A stretch of 64,000 nucleotides of DNA, taken from positions 1-64,000 of the forward strand of contig NZ_NINW01000040.1 in assembly GCF_002188465.1 (NCBI RefSeq), written 5' to 3'. This document shows, piece after piece, positions 52,328 through 62,295 of this stretch; within the stretch, counting starts at the first letter, position 1, and the number at the start of each line of letters is the position of its first letter. A program made the position numbers and the translations under genes. The DNA comes from Pigmentiphaga sp. NML080357 (GTDB lineage Bacteria > Pseudomonadota > Gammaproteobacteria > Burkholderiales > Burkholderiaceae_B). The notes below the pieces were generated by a model, which did no database searches, was not told where the DNA came from, and saw nothing but the letters and a program-made list of their open reading frames with translations.

Positions 52328-52990
52328 GTGCGTATACTGCTCGTGGAAGACGATGCCATGCTGGGCGACGCGCTCGTGACCGCGCTCGGCCAACAGGACA
52401 CGGGAGTCGACTGGGCGCGCGACGCCTCCGAGGCGCGGATGGCGCTGATCGACCACGACTATGCCGCCGTGCTGCTCGATCTCGGCCTGCCCGGCGGTTC
52501 GGGGCTGGCGGTGCTGGCCGCCATGCGGGCACGTTACGATACGACGCCTGTCATCATCATGACCGCGCGCGATCGGCTCAGCGACCGGATCGGCGGCCTG
52601 GACGCCGGCGCCGACGACTACATCGTCAAGCCGTTCCAGGTCGACGAATTGCGGGCCAGGCTGCGCGCGGTGTTGCGCCGCAGCCTGGGGCGGGTGGCGC
52701 CCGTCCTGCGCTGCGGCGACGTCGTGCTCGACCCTTCCTCGCGCTCGGTGAGCTGCCGCGGCGAGCCCGTCGCATTGAGCCGGCACGAATACCAGACCCT
52801 GCTGGCGCTGATGGAGAAGGCGGGCAAGGCCTTGTCGCGCACCGCGCTGGAAGAAGCCGTGTACGGCGGCGACAGCGTGATCGAAAGCAACACCGTGGCG
52901 GTCTACGTGCATCAGTTGCGGCGCAAGCTGGGAGAGGACCTCATCGAGACGGTGCATGGCTACGGCTACCGATTGAGGGAAGCGCGATGA
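52328..52990 (+). CDS. Two-component response regulator, OmpR family
   Basis: A 220-residue regulator. The receiver domain has LLVEDDAMLG, the phosphoacceptor Asp in VLLDLGLPGG (about residue 51) and KPF lysine in DDYIVKPFQVD. A winged-helix output domain follows (ALSRHEYQTLLALMEKAG, VAVYVHQLRRKLG, VHGYGYRL). I chose GTG 52328 (GGAAG upstream), which gives the standard MRILLVEDD start; ATG 52304 would add eight residues. It overlaps the kinase start (ATGA). Confidence 0.93.
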   Translation: MRILLVEDDAMLGDALVTALGQQDTGVDWARDASEARMALIDHDYAAVLLDLGLPGGSGLAVLAAMRARYDTTPVIIMTARDRLSDRIGGLDAGADDYIVKPFQVDELRARLRAVLRRSLGRVAPVLRCGDVVLDPSSRSVSCRGEPVALSRHEYQTLLALMEKAGKALSRTALEEAVYGGDSVIESNTVAVYVHQLRRKLGEDLIETVHGYGYRLREAR

Positions 52991-54375
52991 AATCGCTGCG
53001 CGCGCGCCTGTTGATCGCCATCCTGGCCACCATGGTGCTTACCCTGGCGGGCATGCTGTTCCTGTATCGCGCCGAAGTCACGCGCGAACGCATCGGGGAG
53101 CGGGACATGGCGTTGCGCGAAGTCGCCCATCTGACGTTGCTTTCCCTGCCCGACGGGCTGGAGAACGTGCCGCCGGGGCGCAGCTTCTCGTTGCCCGGCG
53201 AGCAGCGCCTCGAAAGCAATACGGTGCAGGTGATGTTCCAGGTGTGGAGCCTGGCCCACGGCCACGTCGTCCTGCATTCGCCCGGAGCGCCGAACGGCCC
53301 CATCGTGGGCGACATGCGCGAAGGATTCTCCACGGCGATGGTGGATGGCGAACCGTGGCGCGTCTATGCCGTGTCGGATGCCGGCGGCCGCATACAGGTC
53401 CAGGTCGGCAAGCCGCAGGCCATGCTCAACAAAGAGCTGCACGAGCGCCTGACCCGCGTGCTGCTGGTCCTCGGGCTGCTGGCTGCCATGCTGGGCGTCG
53501 TGGTGGCGGGGGTGGTGCATTGGTCGATTTCCCCGGTCACGCGCCTGTCGCGGCTCATCTTGCGGCGGCGCTCCACCGACCTGCAACCCCTGCCCACGGG
53601 GGCCCTGCCCGTGGAGCTCAGGCCCCTGGTGGAATCGTTCAATCGCCTGCTGGGCCGGCTGGACGAGACCATGCAGAGCGAACGGCGCTTCCTGATCGAC
53701 GCCGCCCACGAACTGCGCACGCCGCTCGCCGTCATGACGGTGCAAACCGAGAACGCGTTGTGCTGCCAGGACCCGGAGCAACTGCGCGCCGAATTGAACA
53801 AGCTGCTGGCGACCACGCAGCGCAGCGCACGGCTGTCCGAGCAACTGCTGGACATGGCGCGGCTGGACGCAAACGGCCACGCCGAGGCCGAGGCGAGCGT
53901 GGAGTTGCACACCGTGGTCTCGGTCATCGCGCGCGATTTCGAGACGGGAGCCGCCGAGCGCGGCCAACGCGTGAGCCTGGAAACCGAGACGTGTCTGGTC
54001 AGAGGGCAGGTGGACCCGCTGGGCATCCTGGTGCGCAACCTGATCGACAATGCCGTGCGCTACAGCGGACGCAATGCCCGCATCGCCGTCTCTTGCCGGC
54101 ACGAGGCCGGCAATGGCCGGGGCGATGTGCTCCTGGTGGTGGCGGACGACGGGCCGGGCGTGCCCAAGTCCGAGCACCGGCGCATTTTCGACCGCTTCTA
54201 CCGCGTGGCCGGTACCTCCGAGCGAGGCAGCGGCATCGGCTTGTCGCTCGTGGCGCAGATCGCCGAATTGCACGCGGCGACGGTGGAGGTGGGGACGGGC
54301 CTGTACGGACGCGGGCTGCGCATCAGCATCCGTTTTCCGGCGCTGCGGCCGCATGCCGAGGCCGCAGCCGCCTGA
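52987..54375 (+). CDS. Two-component sensor histidine kinase (QseC/PmrB-like)
   Basis: A 462-residue membrane kinase. TM1 spans about residues 8-28, followed by a periplasmic sensor region of about 125 residues. TM2 lies near residues 158-180 and is followed by a HAMP linker. The H-box is AAHELRTPLAVM (His about residue 240), and the ATPase has NLIDNAVRYS, VADDGPGVP and GSGIGLSLVAQ. Its start overlaps the regulator stop. The pair with the divergent MipA/OmpV gene suggests a response to envelope stress or cations (inference). Confidence 0.93.
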   Translation: MKSLRARLLIAILATMVLTLAGMLFLYRAEVTRERIGERDMALREVAHLTLLSLPDGLENVPPGRSFSLPGEQRLESNTVQVMFQVWSLAHGHVVLHSPGAPNGPIVGDMREGFSTAMVDGEPWRVYAVSDAGGRIQVQVGKPQAMLNKELHERLTRVLLVLGLLAAMLGVVVAGVVHWSISPVTRLSRLILRRRSTDLQPLPTGALPVELRPLVESFNRLLGRLDETMQSERRFLIDAAHELRTPLAVMTVQTENALCCQDPEQLRAELNKLLATTQRSARLSEQLLDMARLDANGHAEAEASVELHTVVSVIARDFETGAAERGQRVSLETETCLVRGQVDPLGILVRNLIDNAVRYSGRNARIAVSCRHEAGNGRGDVLLVVADDGPGVPKSEHRRIFDRFYRVAGTSERGSGIGLSLVAQIAELHAATVEVGTGLYGRGLRISIRFPALRPHAEAAAA

Positions 54376-54387
54376 ACCCGGCGCGAT

Positions 54388-55314
54388 TCAGCCAGCGGGT
54401 GTGGCCGCGCGCCGCGTTTCGTCGGCGCGCGCTTCCGCGAGGATCCAGTCGCGGAAGGTGCTCAAGTGGGCGTCGTGTTCGAGCCGTTCGGGGTAGATCA
54501 GGTAGAAGGCGTTGTCGATGCCCACGCGCGGTCCGAACGGCGCCACCAGCCTGCCGGCGGCGAGGTCCTCGGCCACCAGCGCATGCTGTCCCATCGCCAC
54601 GCCCAGCCCTTCCAGCGCCGCCTGGTAGGCGAGGCTCACGCTCTCGAAGGTCAGCCCCCGGTCGGGATCGATATCGCAGGCGCCGGCGGCCTCCAGCCAA
54701 ATCTTCCAGTATTCCGGCCGGGCCACCGACTGGAGCAGGGTGTGATGGGCGAGGTCGCGAGGCTGTTCCAGCGGTATGCGGCCCTCCAGCAGCCGCGGGC
54801 TGCACACCGGCAGCAGCTCGATGCCGACCAGGTGGCGGGAGATGACGCCGGGCCAGTCGCCGCGCCCCATGCGGATGGCGACGTCGGCATCGTGCACGGT
54901 GAAATCCACCGGCTTGAGCGAGGTGGTGAAGATGGCGTCGCGCCCCGGGTGGGCCGCGTGAAAGGCCGGCAGGCGCGGCACCAGCCAGCGCATGGCGAAG
55001 GTCATGGGGCACCAGATGTGCAGCGGCTTGTCGCGCACGCCCTGCATCGCCCGATGCGTTGCCGCCGCGACGCGGTCGAAGACGTCGCTCAGGTCGTCCA
55101 GGTAGCGCTGGCCCACGGGGGTGAGCCGCACTTCCCGGTTGACGCGCTCGAACAGCCTGGCACCCAGGAACTCCTCCAGCACCATGACCTGGCGGCTGAT
55201 CGCCCCGGGCGTGACGTGCAGTTCGCGCGCGGCGCGCGTGAAGCTCAGGTGGCGCGCCGCGGCCTCGAAGGTGCGCAGGGGGTTGAGCGGGGGCAGGCGT
55301 GAGCTCATCATCAA
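54388..55314 (-). CDS. LysR family transcriptional regulator (GcvA-like)
   Basis: A 308-residue regulator. The helix-turn-helix region is LRTFEAAARHLSFTRAARELHVTPGAISRQVMVLEEFLG (about residues 13-51), in the style of the GcvA group. The effector domain begins near residue 95. Three ATG codons in a row begin the gene. It diverges from the RraA-like gene, with a perfect palindrome 9-25 bases before its start. Confidence 0.92.
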   Translation of the reverse strand: MMMSSRLPPLNPLRTFEAAARHLSFTRAARELHVTPGAISRQVMVLEEFLGARLFERVNREVRLTPVGQRYLDDLSDVFDRVAAATHRAMQGVRDKPLHIWCPMTFAMRWLVPRLPAFHAAHPGRDAIFTTSLKPVDFTVHDADVAIRMGRGDWPGVISRHLVGIELLPVCSPRLLEGRIPLEQPRDLAHHTLLQSVARPEYWKIWLEAAGACDIDPDRGLTFESVSLAYQAALEGLGVAMGQHALVAEDLAAGRLVAPFGPRVGIDNAFYLIYPERLEHDAHLSTFRDWILAEARADETRRAATPAG

Positions 55315-55322
55315 TGAGTAAA

Positions 55323-55339
55323 AGTCAACGATATTGACT
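55323..55339. promoter_or_regulatory. Perfect palindrome AGTCAA-N5-TTGACT, probable LysR operator
   Basis: AGTCAA (55323-55328), CGATA and TTGACT (55334-55339) form a perfect 6-base-arm inverted repeat with the T-N11-A spacing expected for LysR-type proteins. It sits directly before the LysR gene and 100 bases before the RraA-like gene. TTGACT could double as a -35 on either strand. Confidence 0.6.
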
Positions 55340-55438
55340 ATAAATCGATTGATGCAGCTTGGGAATGCGATGAGAATTTTTCAAACAATCCGCTTCGGCC
55401 CGCCGGGCCGGAGGTTCAATCCCGACAGGAGACCACGC

Positions 55439-56161
55439 ATGACCAAGACGCTGCTGGGCAAGCTCGCCCCCGAACGCGTAAAAAGCCTCGACATCGAACG
55501 GCCGCCCCAGGATCTCATCGACGGCTTCAAGGCGCTGGGCGACGCCACGGGCATCGTGTCGGACGTCATGGACAATCTCGGCATCGTCGGCGCGCTGCCC
55601 GGTTCGCTGCTCAAGCCCACCATCGCCGGCGCCACCATCGTGGGCCCGGCCCTGACCTTGCGCAATACGGTGCTGACCGGCCATCCCAACGACAATGCCC
55701 GCGCCTACCGCAACGGCATGGCCGAGATCGAGGCCCATAACATCGCCGAACAGGGCGACGTCCTGGTGATCGAGGGCGTGCGCGGGCTGTCCAACATGGG
55801 CGGCATTTCCGCCCAGGTGGCCAAGCGCCAGGGCGAGATCGGCGCCATCGTATCGGGCGGCGTGCGCGACCTCGCGCATTCCCGGCGCGTCGGCTTCCCC
55901 GTCTGGGCGACCGAGGTATCGCCCATCACCGGCAAATGGCGGATCGAAACGATCGAGATCAACGGCCCCGTCCAGATCGAGGGCATACGCGTGAATCCCG
56001 GCGACCTGGTGGTGGCCGACGACACCGGCGTGTGCTTCATCCCCCGGGAACGGGCGCGCGAGGTGCTGGAGCTCTCGCGCAAGCGCGCCGCCGCCGAAGA
56101 CGCGCGCTGCGACGCGATCGACCGCGGCGTGGCGATCCGCGACCTGCCGTCGGCGACCTGA
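55439..56161 (+). CDS. RraA-like / HMG-aldolase family protein
   Basis: A 240-residue protein of the RraA fold, shared by 4-hydroxy-4-methyl-2-oxoglutarate aldolases and the RNase E inhibitor RraA. ATGIVSDVMDNLGIVGALP at the N-terminus, GPALTLRNT, GDVLVIEG, GAIVSGGVRDLAHSR (active-site GxxRD) and NPGDLVVADDTGVCFIP are family motifs. Given the Bug receptor behind it and a LysR in front, an aldolase or decarboxylase acting on an imported keto acid is more likely than RNase E control. AGGAG lies nine bases before the ATG. Confidence 0.88.
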   Translation: MTKTLLGKLAPERVKSLDIERPPQDLIDGFKALGDATGIVSDVMDNLGIVGALPGSLLKPTIAGATIVGPALTLRNTVLTGHPNDNARAYRNGMAEIEAHNIAEQGDVLVIEGVRGLSNMGGISAQVAKRQGEIGAIVSGGVRDLAHSRRVGFPVWATEVSPITGKWRIETIEINGPVQIEGIRVNPGDLVVADDTGVCFIPRERAREVLELSRKRAAAEDARCDAIDRGVAIRDLPSAT

Positions 56162-56238
56162 GGCGCAACGCGCCGCCGTTCGCTGCGCCGGGCAAGGCCG
56201 CGGGCCGGTTCCGGCGCAGCCCCACATCGGAGACATTC

Positions 56239-57219
56239 GTGCAAAACCATCCTAGCCTGTGCGCGGCCGTGGCACTGGCCTGCGCCGCCGTGCCATGGGC
56301 CTCCCCCTCGCGGGCGGCAGATTATCCCGCCCAACCGATACGCCTGATCGTGCCCTTCGCCCCGGGCGGCGGCACCGACATGATCGCGCGCGTGGTCGGC
56401 AAGAAGCTGGGCGAGCGGCTGGGGCAGCCGGTGATCGTGGACAACCGGCCCGGCGCCAGCGGCATCATCGGCGCCGAGGCGGTGGCCCGGTCCGCTCCCG
56501 ACGGCTACACGCTCTTGATGGCGACCACCGCCATCAGCTCGAACGGCAGCCTTTACGACACCATTTCCTATGACCTGAAGAAGGATTTCGCGCCCGTATC
56601 GCAATTGGCCAACGCGCCCGCGGTGCTGGTGGTCAATCCCGGCCTGCAGGCGTCCTCGCTGCAGGACCTTATCCGCTACGCCCGCGAACGGCCCGGTCAG
56701 GTCAACTATGCCTCCTACGGCGTGGGAACGGCGCCCCACCTGGTGGCGGAGCTCTTCCAGCAAAGCAGCGGCGTCAAGCTGTACCACGTGCCCTACAAAG
56801 GGGGCGGACCGGCGGTCCTGGCCACGCTGTCGGGCGAGACCAAGCTCCTGTTTCCCAGCCTGGTACCCGTGATGAACCACATCAGGAACGGCAAGCTGCG
56901 GCCGCTGGCCGTGGCGTCCGCCAAGCGCGCGCCGGGCCTGCCCGACGTGCCGACTTTCCGCGAAGCGGGCATGGAGTTCGAGACCGGCACCTGGTTCGGC
57001 ATCGTGGCGCGGGGCGGCACGCCGGCGCCCATCGTGGCGCGGCTGCACAAGGAGATCGTCGCGCTGCTGGGCGATGCCGAAGTGCAGAAATCGATCGAGA
57101 GCGAAGGGGCCGAAGTGGTGCCCAGCCCGACGCCCGAGGCATTCGGCCGGCTGATCCAGGCCGAGAGCGAGCGCTGGGCCAAGGTCGTCAAGACCGCGAA
57201 CATCCGGGTCGAGAAGTGA
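56239..57219 (+). CDS. Bug-family periplasmic solute receptor (GTG start)
   Basis: A 326-residue receptor. The GTG start at 56239 has GGAG seven bases upstream; the signal peptide is about residues 1-26 (CAAVALACAAVPWASPSRA, mature ADYPAQPIRLIVPFAPGGG). VIVDNRPGASGIIGAEAVA, APDGYTLLMA and YDLKKDFAPV are present. It is 77 bases behind the RraA-like gene in the same direction, so the two probably share a transcript and a substrate. Confidence 0.92.
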   Translation: MQNHPSLCAAVALACAAVPWASPSRAADYPAQPIRLIVPFAPGGGTDMIARVVGKKLGERLGQPVIVDNRPGASGIIGAEAVARSAPDGYTLLMATTAISSNGSLYDTISYDLKKDFAPVSQLANAPAVLVVNPGLQASSLQDLIRYARERPGQVNYASYGVGTAPHLVAELFQQSSGVKLYHVPYKGGGPAVLATLSGETKLLFPSLVPVMNHIRNGKLRPLAVASAKRAPGLPDVPTFREAGMEFETGTWFGIVARGGTPAPIVARLHKEIVALLGDAEVQKSIESEGAEVVPSPTPEAFGRLIQAESERWAKVVKTANIRVEK

Positions 57220-57224
57220 CAAGG

Positions 57225-57250
57225 CGAAGGGGCATGGGGCAGCCCCTTCG
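57225..57250. terminator. Hairpin between the convergent Bug receptor and pyrF
   Basis: CGAAGGGGC pairs with GCCCCTTCG around an 8-base loop, 5 bases after the receptor stop. There is no T-run. Confidence 0.5.
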
Positions 57251-57285
57251 AGGAACGGTTCCGCCGTCCCGGTAGCCGCGAGCTC

Positions 57286-58110
57286 CTAGGCGCGGGGACG
57301 GAAACCGTTGATCGCGTCGCGGGTGGCGCGCGCCGCGGCCGCGGCCGCCTCGCGCCAGTCGTCGCCGCTGCTGGCGTACAGGATGGCGCGCGCGGAGTTA
57401 ATCATCATGCCGGTACCCGCGGCATTGCAGCCCGCTTCCACCGTGGCCTGGACGTCGCCGCCCTGGGCGCCGATGCCGGGCACCAGCAGCGGCATGTCGG
57501 CGCCGATGCGGGTGCGCACCGCCGCCAATTCCGCCGGGAAGGTGGCTCCCACTACCAGGCCGCACTGGCCATGGCGATTCCATTTCTCCGCCACCAGGCT
57601 TGCCACGCGCAAATACAGCGGTTCGCCGCCGCTTTCCAGGAACTGCAGGTCCGACCCGCCGGGATTGGAGGTGCGGCACAGCACGATCACGCCGCGGTCG
57701 GGCCAGGCGAAATACGGCTCGATGGAATCGGAGCCCATGTAGGGACTCACCGTGACGGCGTCCGCGCCGTACCGCTCGAAGGCCTCGATCGCATATTGCT
57801 CGGCCGTGGAACCGATGTCGCCGCGCTTGGCGTCCAGCACCAGCGGGATACCGGGGTGGTGTTCCCGGATGTGCCGGCACAGGGCCTCGAGCTGGTCTTC
57901 GGCGCGGCGGGCGGCGAAATAGGCGATCTGCGGCTTGAACGCGCACGCGTAGGGCGCGGTGATGTCCGCGATCTGGCGGCAGAAATCGAAGATGCGGTCG
58001 GTCCGTCCACGCAGCTCGGCGGGAAAGCGGTCGGGGTCCGGGTCCAGGCCGACGGTCAGCAGGGAGTCGGACGCGGCCCAGGCCTGCGTCAATTTGCGGG
58101 TAAAAGACAT
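57286..58110 (-). CDS. pyrF: Orotidine 5'-phosphate decarboxylase (type 2)
   Basis: A 274-residue enzyme for the last step of UMP synthesis. It is the longer type 2 form. [33 protein letters not shown] (catalytic Lys/Asp) and [10 protein letters not shown] are visible. ATG 58110 was chosen over an upstream frame extension. It lies behind dgkA on the same strand after about 100 bases, in which a GCCGGCCGCC...GGCCGCCGG-like stem is the only structure seen. Confidence 0.96.
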   Translation of the reverse strand: MSFTRKLTQAWAASDSLLTVGLDPDPDRFPAELRGRTDRIFDFCRQIADITAPYACAFKPQIAYFAARRAEDQLEALCRHIREHHPGIPLVLDAKRGDIGSTAEQYAIEAFERYGADAVTVSPYMGSDSIEPYFAWPDRGVIVLCRTSNPGGSDLQFLESGGEPLYLRVASLVAEKWNRHGQCGLVVGATFPAELAAVRTRIGADMPLLVPGIGAQGGDVQATVEAGCNAAGTGMMINSARAILYASSGDDWREAAAAAARATRDAINGFRPRA

Positions 58111-58210
58111 CGTGGAAGGCGGGGAATCGGATTCGATCCGCCATTGTAGGAGCAACCGGCGGCCGACGCGAAACGGCGGCCGGCGCCTCGGGGGCGGGCC
58201 CCGCCGGGCC

Positions 58211-58603
58211 TCATTCCAGCAGGCGTCCGATCAGCACGTGCGCCCAGAGTCCCGCCGAAAACAACAGGGCCAGCATCACCGCCGCGCTGCCCAGGTCCTT
58301 GGCGCGCCCCAGCAGCGGATGGGTCTCCACCGACAGCGCGTCCGCCAGTGCTTCCACCGCTGAGTTGAGCAGTTCGGTCACCAGGACCAGCAGCATGCTG
58401 AACAGCAGCAGGAGGACCTCGGTCGTGTCGCGGCCGAGCCAGATCGCGGCCGGGACCAGGACGACGACCAGCGCGAGCTCCTGGCGGAACGCCGCCTCGT
58501 ACTTGAGCGCGGCGCCCAGGCCTTGCAGGGAGTAGCGGCAGGCGCGAAGCACCCGCCGCAGGCCGCCAGTGCTCTTGTAGGGGGAGTGGTGTTGATCGGT
58601 CAT
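58211..58603 (-). CDS. dgkA: Diacylglycerol kinase
   Basis: A 130-residue integral membrane kinase that recycles diacylglycerol to phosphatidic acid. Three hydrophobic helices are seen. The signature is [15 protein letters not shown] (about residues 74-88) and the catalytic region [12 protein letters not shown] lies near residue 36. The typical length is about 120. ATG 58603 gives [18 protein letters not shown] as in homologues. It diverges from the next Bug receptor gene. Confidence 0.93.
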   Translation of the reverse strand: MTDQHHSPYKSTGGLRRVLRACRYSLQGLGAALKYEAAFRQELALVVVLVPAAIWLGRDTTEVLLLLFSMLLVLVTELLNSAVEALADALSVETHPLLGRAKDLGSAAVMLALLFSAGLWAHVLIGRLLE

Positions 58604-58798
58604 CGAAGGAAGATGTCGTGAGATCGGGCGCAGGATACAGCGAATCGCGCCGGCGGCGCATGCTTGGGGTTTGCAACAATAGCCGCCGCGAGGTGCCAAT
58701 GTTGACATAGATTCGCCGTAATCTCCGGGAACGGTACGCCGGCTGCCGCGGCCGGCCCGTCCCGGGCCCTACATTCCATCGAAAGCAAGGAGACGCAC

Positions 58799-59779
58799 AT
58801 GAGGCATTCCCCGTTACCGGTCCGCGCGGCCTGCGCCGCCATGCTGGCTGCCCTGGCGCTGGCCGGGCCGGCCACCGCCGCTTCGTATCCCGACAAGGCG
58901 GTGCGTGTCGTGGTGGGGTTTTCCGCGGGCGGCACGACCGACGTCGCGGCGCGCATCATCGCCAAGGAGCTGGGCGACGACCTGGGCGAGAGCTTCGTGG
59001 TCGAGAACAAGCCGGGCGCGGGCAGCAACATCGGCGCGGAACTGGTGGCCCGGGCCAAGCCCGATGGCTATACGCTCTACATGGTCGCCGTCACCAGCAC
59101 CATCAACCAGACCTTGTACAAGAGCCTGAGCTTCGACATCGTCAAGGATTTCTCGCCCATCGCGCTGGTCATCAAGGTGCCCAACATCCTGGTGGTCAAC
59201 CCCTCCCTGCCGGTCAAGAACGTGCAGGAACTGGTGAGCTACCTCAAGGCCCATCCGGGCAAGGTATCGTTCGCCTCGTCCGGAAGCGGCACTTCGATCC
59301 ACATGGCCGGCGAGCTCTTCAAGCTGCGGGCCGGCGTGGACATCGTGCACATTCCCTACAAGGGCAGCGCGCCCGCGATGACGGACCTCATCGGCAACCA
59401 GGTGCAGATGATGTTCGACAACATGCCGTCGGCCTGGCCCCACGTGCAAGCCGGCAAGCTGCGGGCCCTGGCGGTGACCACCGCGGAGCGCTCGGCCACC
59501 GCGCCCGAGATCCCGACCATGATGGAATCGGGCTTCGACAAATTCGACGTCTCTTCCTGGTTCGGCCTCATCGCGCCGGCGGGCACCCCGCCCGAGATCA
59601 TCGCCAAGCTCAACGCCTCGGTCCAGAAGGCGCTGGCCAAGCCGGAGGTGCAGCAGCGCTTCAAGGACCTCGGCGCCGTCACGGCCCGGACGACGCCGGC
59701 GGAGTTCGGCGCGTTCATCAAGAGCGAAGTGGAGCAGTGGGGAACGGTGGTGAAGGCATCGGGGGCGAAGGTGGAGTGA
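58799..59779 (+). CDS. Bug-family periplasmic solute receptor
   Basis: A 326-residue receptor. The signal peptide is about residues 1-25 (AMLAALALAGPATAA, mature SYPDKAVRVVVGFSAGG). FVVENKPGAGSNIGAELVA, KPDGYTLYMV and SFDIVKDFSPI are present. AAGGAG precedes the ATG by eight bases. No catabolic gene adjoins it: dgkA is divergent and groEL convergent, so its ligand cannot be guessed. It is the fifth such receptor in 64 kb. Confidence 0.92.
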   Translation: MRHSPLPVRAACAAMLAALALAGPATAASYPDKAVRVVVGFSAGGTTDVAARIIAKELGDDLGESFVVENKPGAGSNIGAELVARAKPDGYTLYMVAVTSTINQTLYKSLSFDIVKDFSPIALVIKVPNILVVNPSLPVKNVQELVSYLKAHPGKVSFASSGSGTSIHMAGELFKLRAGVDIVHIPYKGSAPAMTDLIGNQVQMMFDNMPSAWPHVQAGKLRALAVTTAERSATAPEIPTMMESGFDKFDVSSWFGLIAPAGTPPEIIAKLNASVQKALAKPEVQQRFKDLGAVTARTTPAEFGAFIKSEVEQWGTVVKASGAKVE

Positions 59780-59837
59780 AAAACGTCCCTACGCTTCCCG
59801 CTCCGCGGCGGCGCTCTCCCCCAAAAGGGACGTTTTT
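59779..59837 (+). terminator. Long-loop inverted repeat after the Bug receptor gene
   Basis: AAAAACGTCCCT (59779-59790, starting at the stop codon) pairs perfectly with AGGGACGTTTTT (59826-59837) across a 35-base GC-rich loop, and the 3' arm ends in TTTTT. It should work as a plus-strand terminator. Confidence 0.65.
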
Positions 59838-59857
59838 GCCTTGGGCGGCCCGGCGGC

Positions 59858-59890
59858 AAAAAAAACCCCGCGCGGCATGACCGCGCGGGG
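59858..59890 (-). terminator. Rho-independent terminator of groESL
   Basis: On the minus strand CCCCGCGCGG-TCATG-CCGCGCGGGG is followed by eight T residues. It lies about 50 bases after the groEL stop. Confidence 0.92.
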
Positions 59891-59940
59891 TTCGAGAGCA
59901 TGGCGCCCGGCCGGAGCCGGGACCGCGGGACAGGGACTCC

Positions 59941-61587
<1,647 letters not shown>

Positions 61588-61652
61588 TTAAGAAATTCCT
61601 TGGATGTGTGGGTTGGACGCTAGGGGATCGTGACAGCGAGCCGCGGCGCGGC

Positions 61653-61940
61653 TTACTGGATCACCGCCAGGATTTCTTCTTCGCGGATGACGAGCAGTTC
61701 GTCGCCGTCGACCTTCACGGCCTGGCCGGCGTACTTGCCGAACAGCACCTTGTCGCCGACTTTGACGTCGACCGGCAGAACCTTGCCGTCTTCGGTCTTC
61801 TTGCCCGGGCCAACGGCCAGCACTTCGCCCTGGTCAGGCTTCTCGGCAGCGCTGTCGGGGATGACGATGCCTGAAGCGGTTTTACGCTCGTTGTCCAGGC
61901 GTTTGACGATCACGCGATCGTGCAAGGGACGGAGGGCCAT
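61653..61940 (-). CDS. groES: Co-chaperonin GroES (10 kDa)
   Basis: A 95-residue lid subunit of the GroEL cage. [20 protein letters not shown], the mobile loop with SGIVIPDSA and [13 protein letters not shown] are diagnostic. AGGAG lies seven bases before ATG 61940. It is the first gene of the groESL operon with a leader of about 150 bases. Confidence 0.98.
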   Translation of the reverse strand: MALRPLHDRVIVKRLDNERKTASGIVIPDSAAEKPDQGEVLAVGPGKKTEDGKVLPVDVKVGDKVLFGKYAGQAVKVDGDELLVIREEEILAVIQ

Positions 61941-62075
61941 ACAAACTCCTGATGTTCGAAGTTGACGTCTAATTGTCTGAAAAAGAGGCCGGAAAGCCGG
62001 TTTTTCGGCTTGGATCGCGTAAAAACGGATGCCACAGCCAGTTGCCGGAACCCCCAATGCCGCGCGGCGGCGTTG

Positions 62076-62102
62076 TTAGCACTCTCGGCAAGCGAGTGCT
62101 AA
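62076..62102. promoter_or_regulatory. CIRCE operator (HrcA binding site) of groESL
   Basis: TTAGCACTC (62076-62084), nine bases, then GAGTGCTAA (62094-62102) matches the CIRCE consensus perfectly. It begins at the last base of the -10 hexamer, so bound HrcA would block initiation. Confidence 0.97.
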
Positions 62103-62130
62103 TTATAGGGATGGTGTTGGGGCCTTTCAA
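62102..62130 (-). promoter_or_regulatory. groESL promoter (sigma-70, with sigma-32-like -35)
   Basis: On the minus strand TTGAAA (62130-62125), 17 bases, then TATAAT (62107-62102) gives an excellent sigma-70 promoter. CTTGAAA and the CCAT in CACCATCCCTATAAT also fit the heat-shock sigma-32 pattern, so dual control with HrcA is possible. Confidence 0.85.
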
Positions 62131-62295
62131 GCGGGAGGCATCCGGGAGAGCCCTTATTCTTGCCAGTTTCCCGCCGTGCCGCCGATCTGGCGCCTGGCAG
62201 GGCGCCGGTCGGATGCGCTGCCCCGGACGTGAAGGTTGTTCTCCGCAACTCTTGTTCCTGTTGTCAGGCTGCGGCGCAGACGGGACCCGCGACGC
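62131..62295. other. Intergenic DNA between the hybrid kinase gene and the groESL promoter
   Basis: There is no gene. GGCGCC-TGGCAG-GGCGCC (62189-62206) is a short GC hairpin without a T-run and may end the kinase transcript. Confidence 0.4.
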
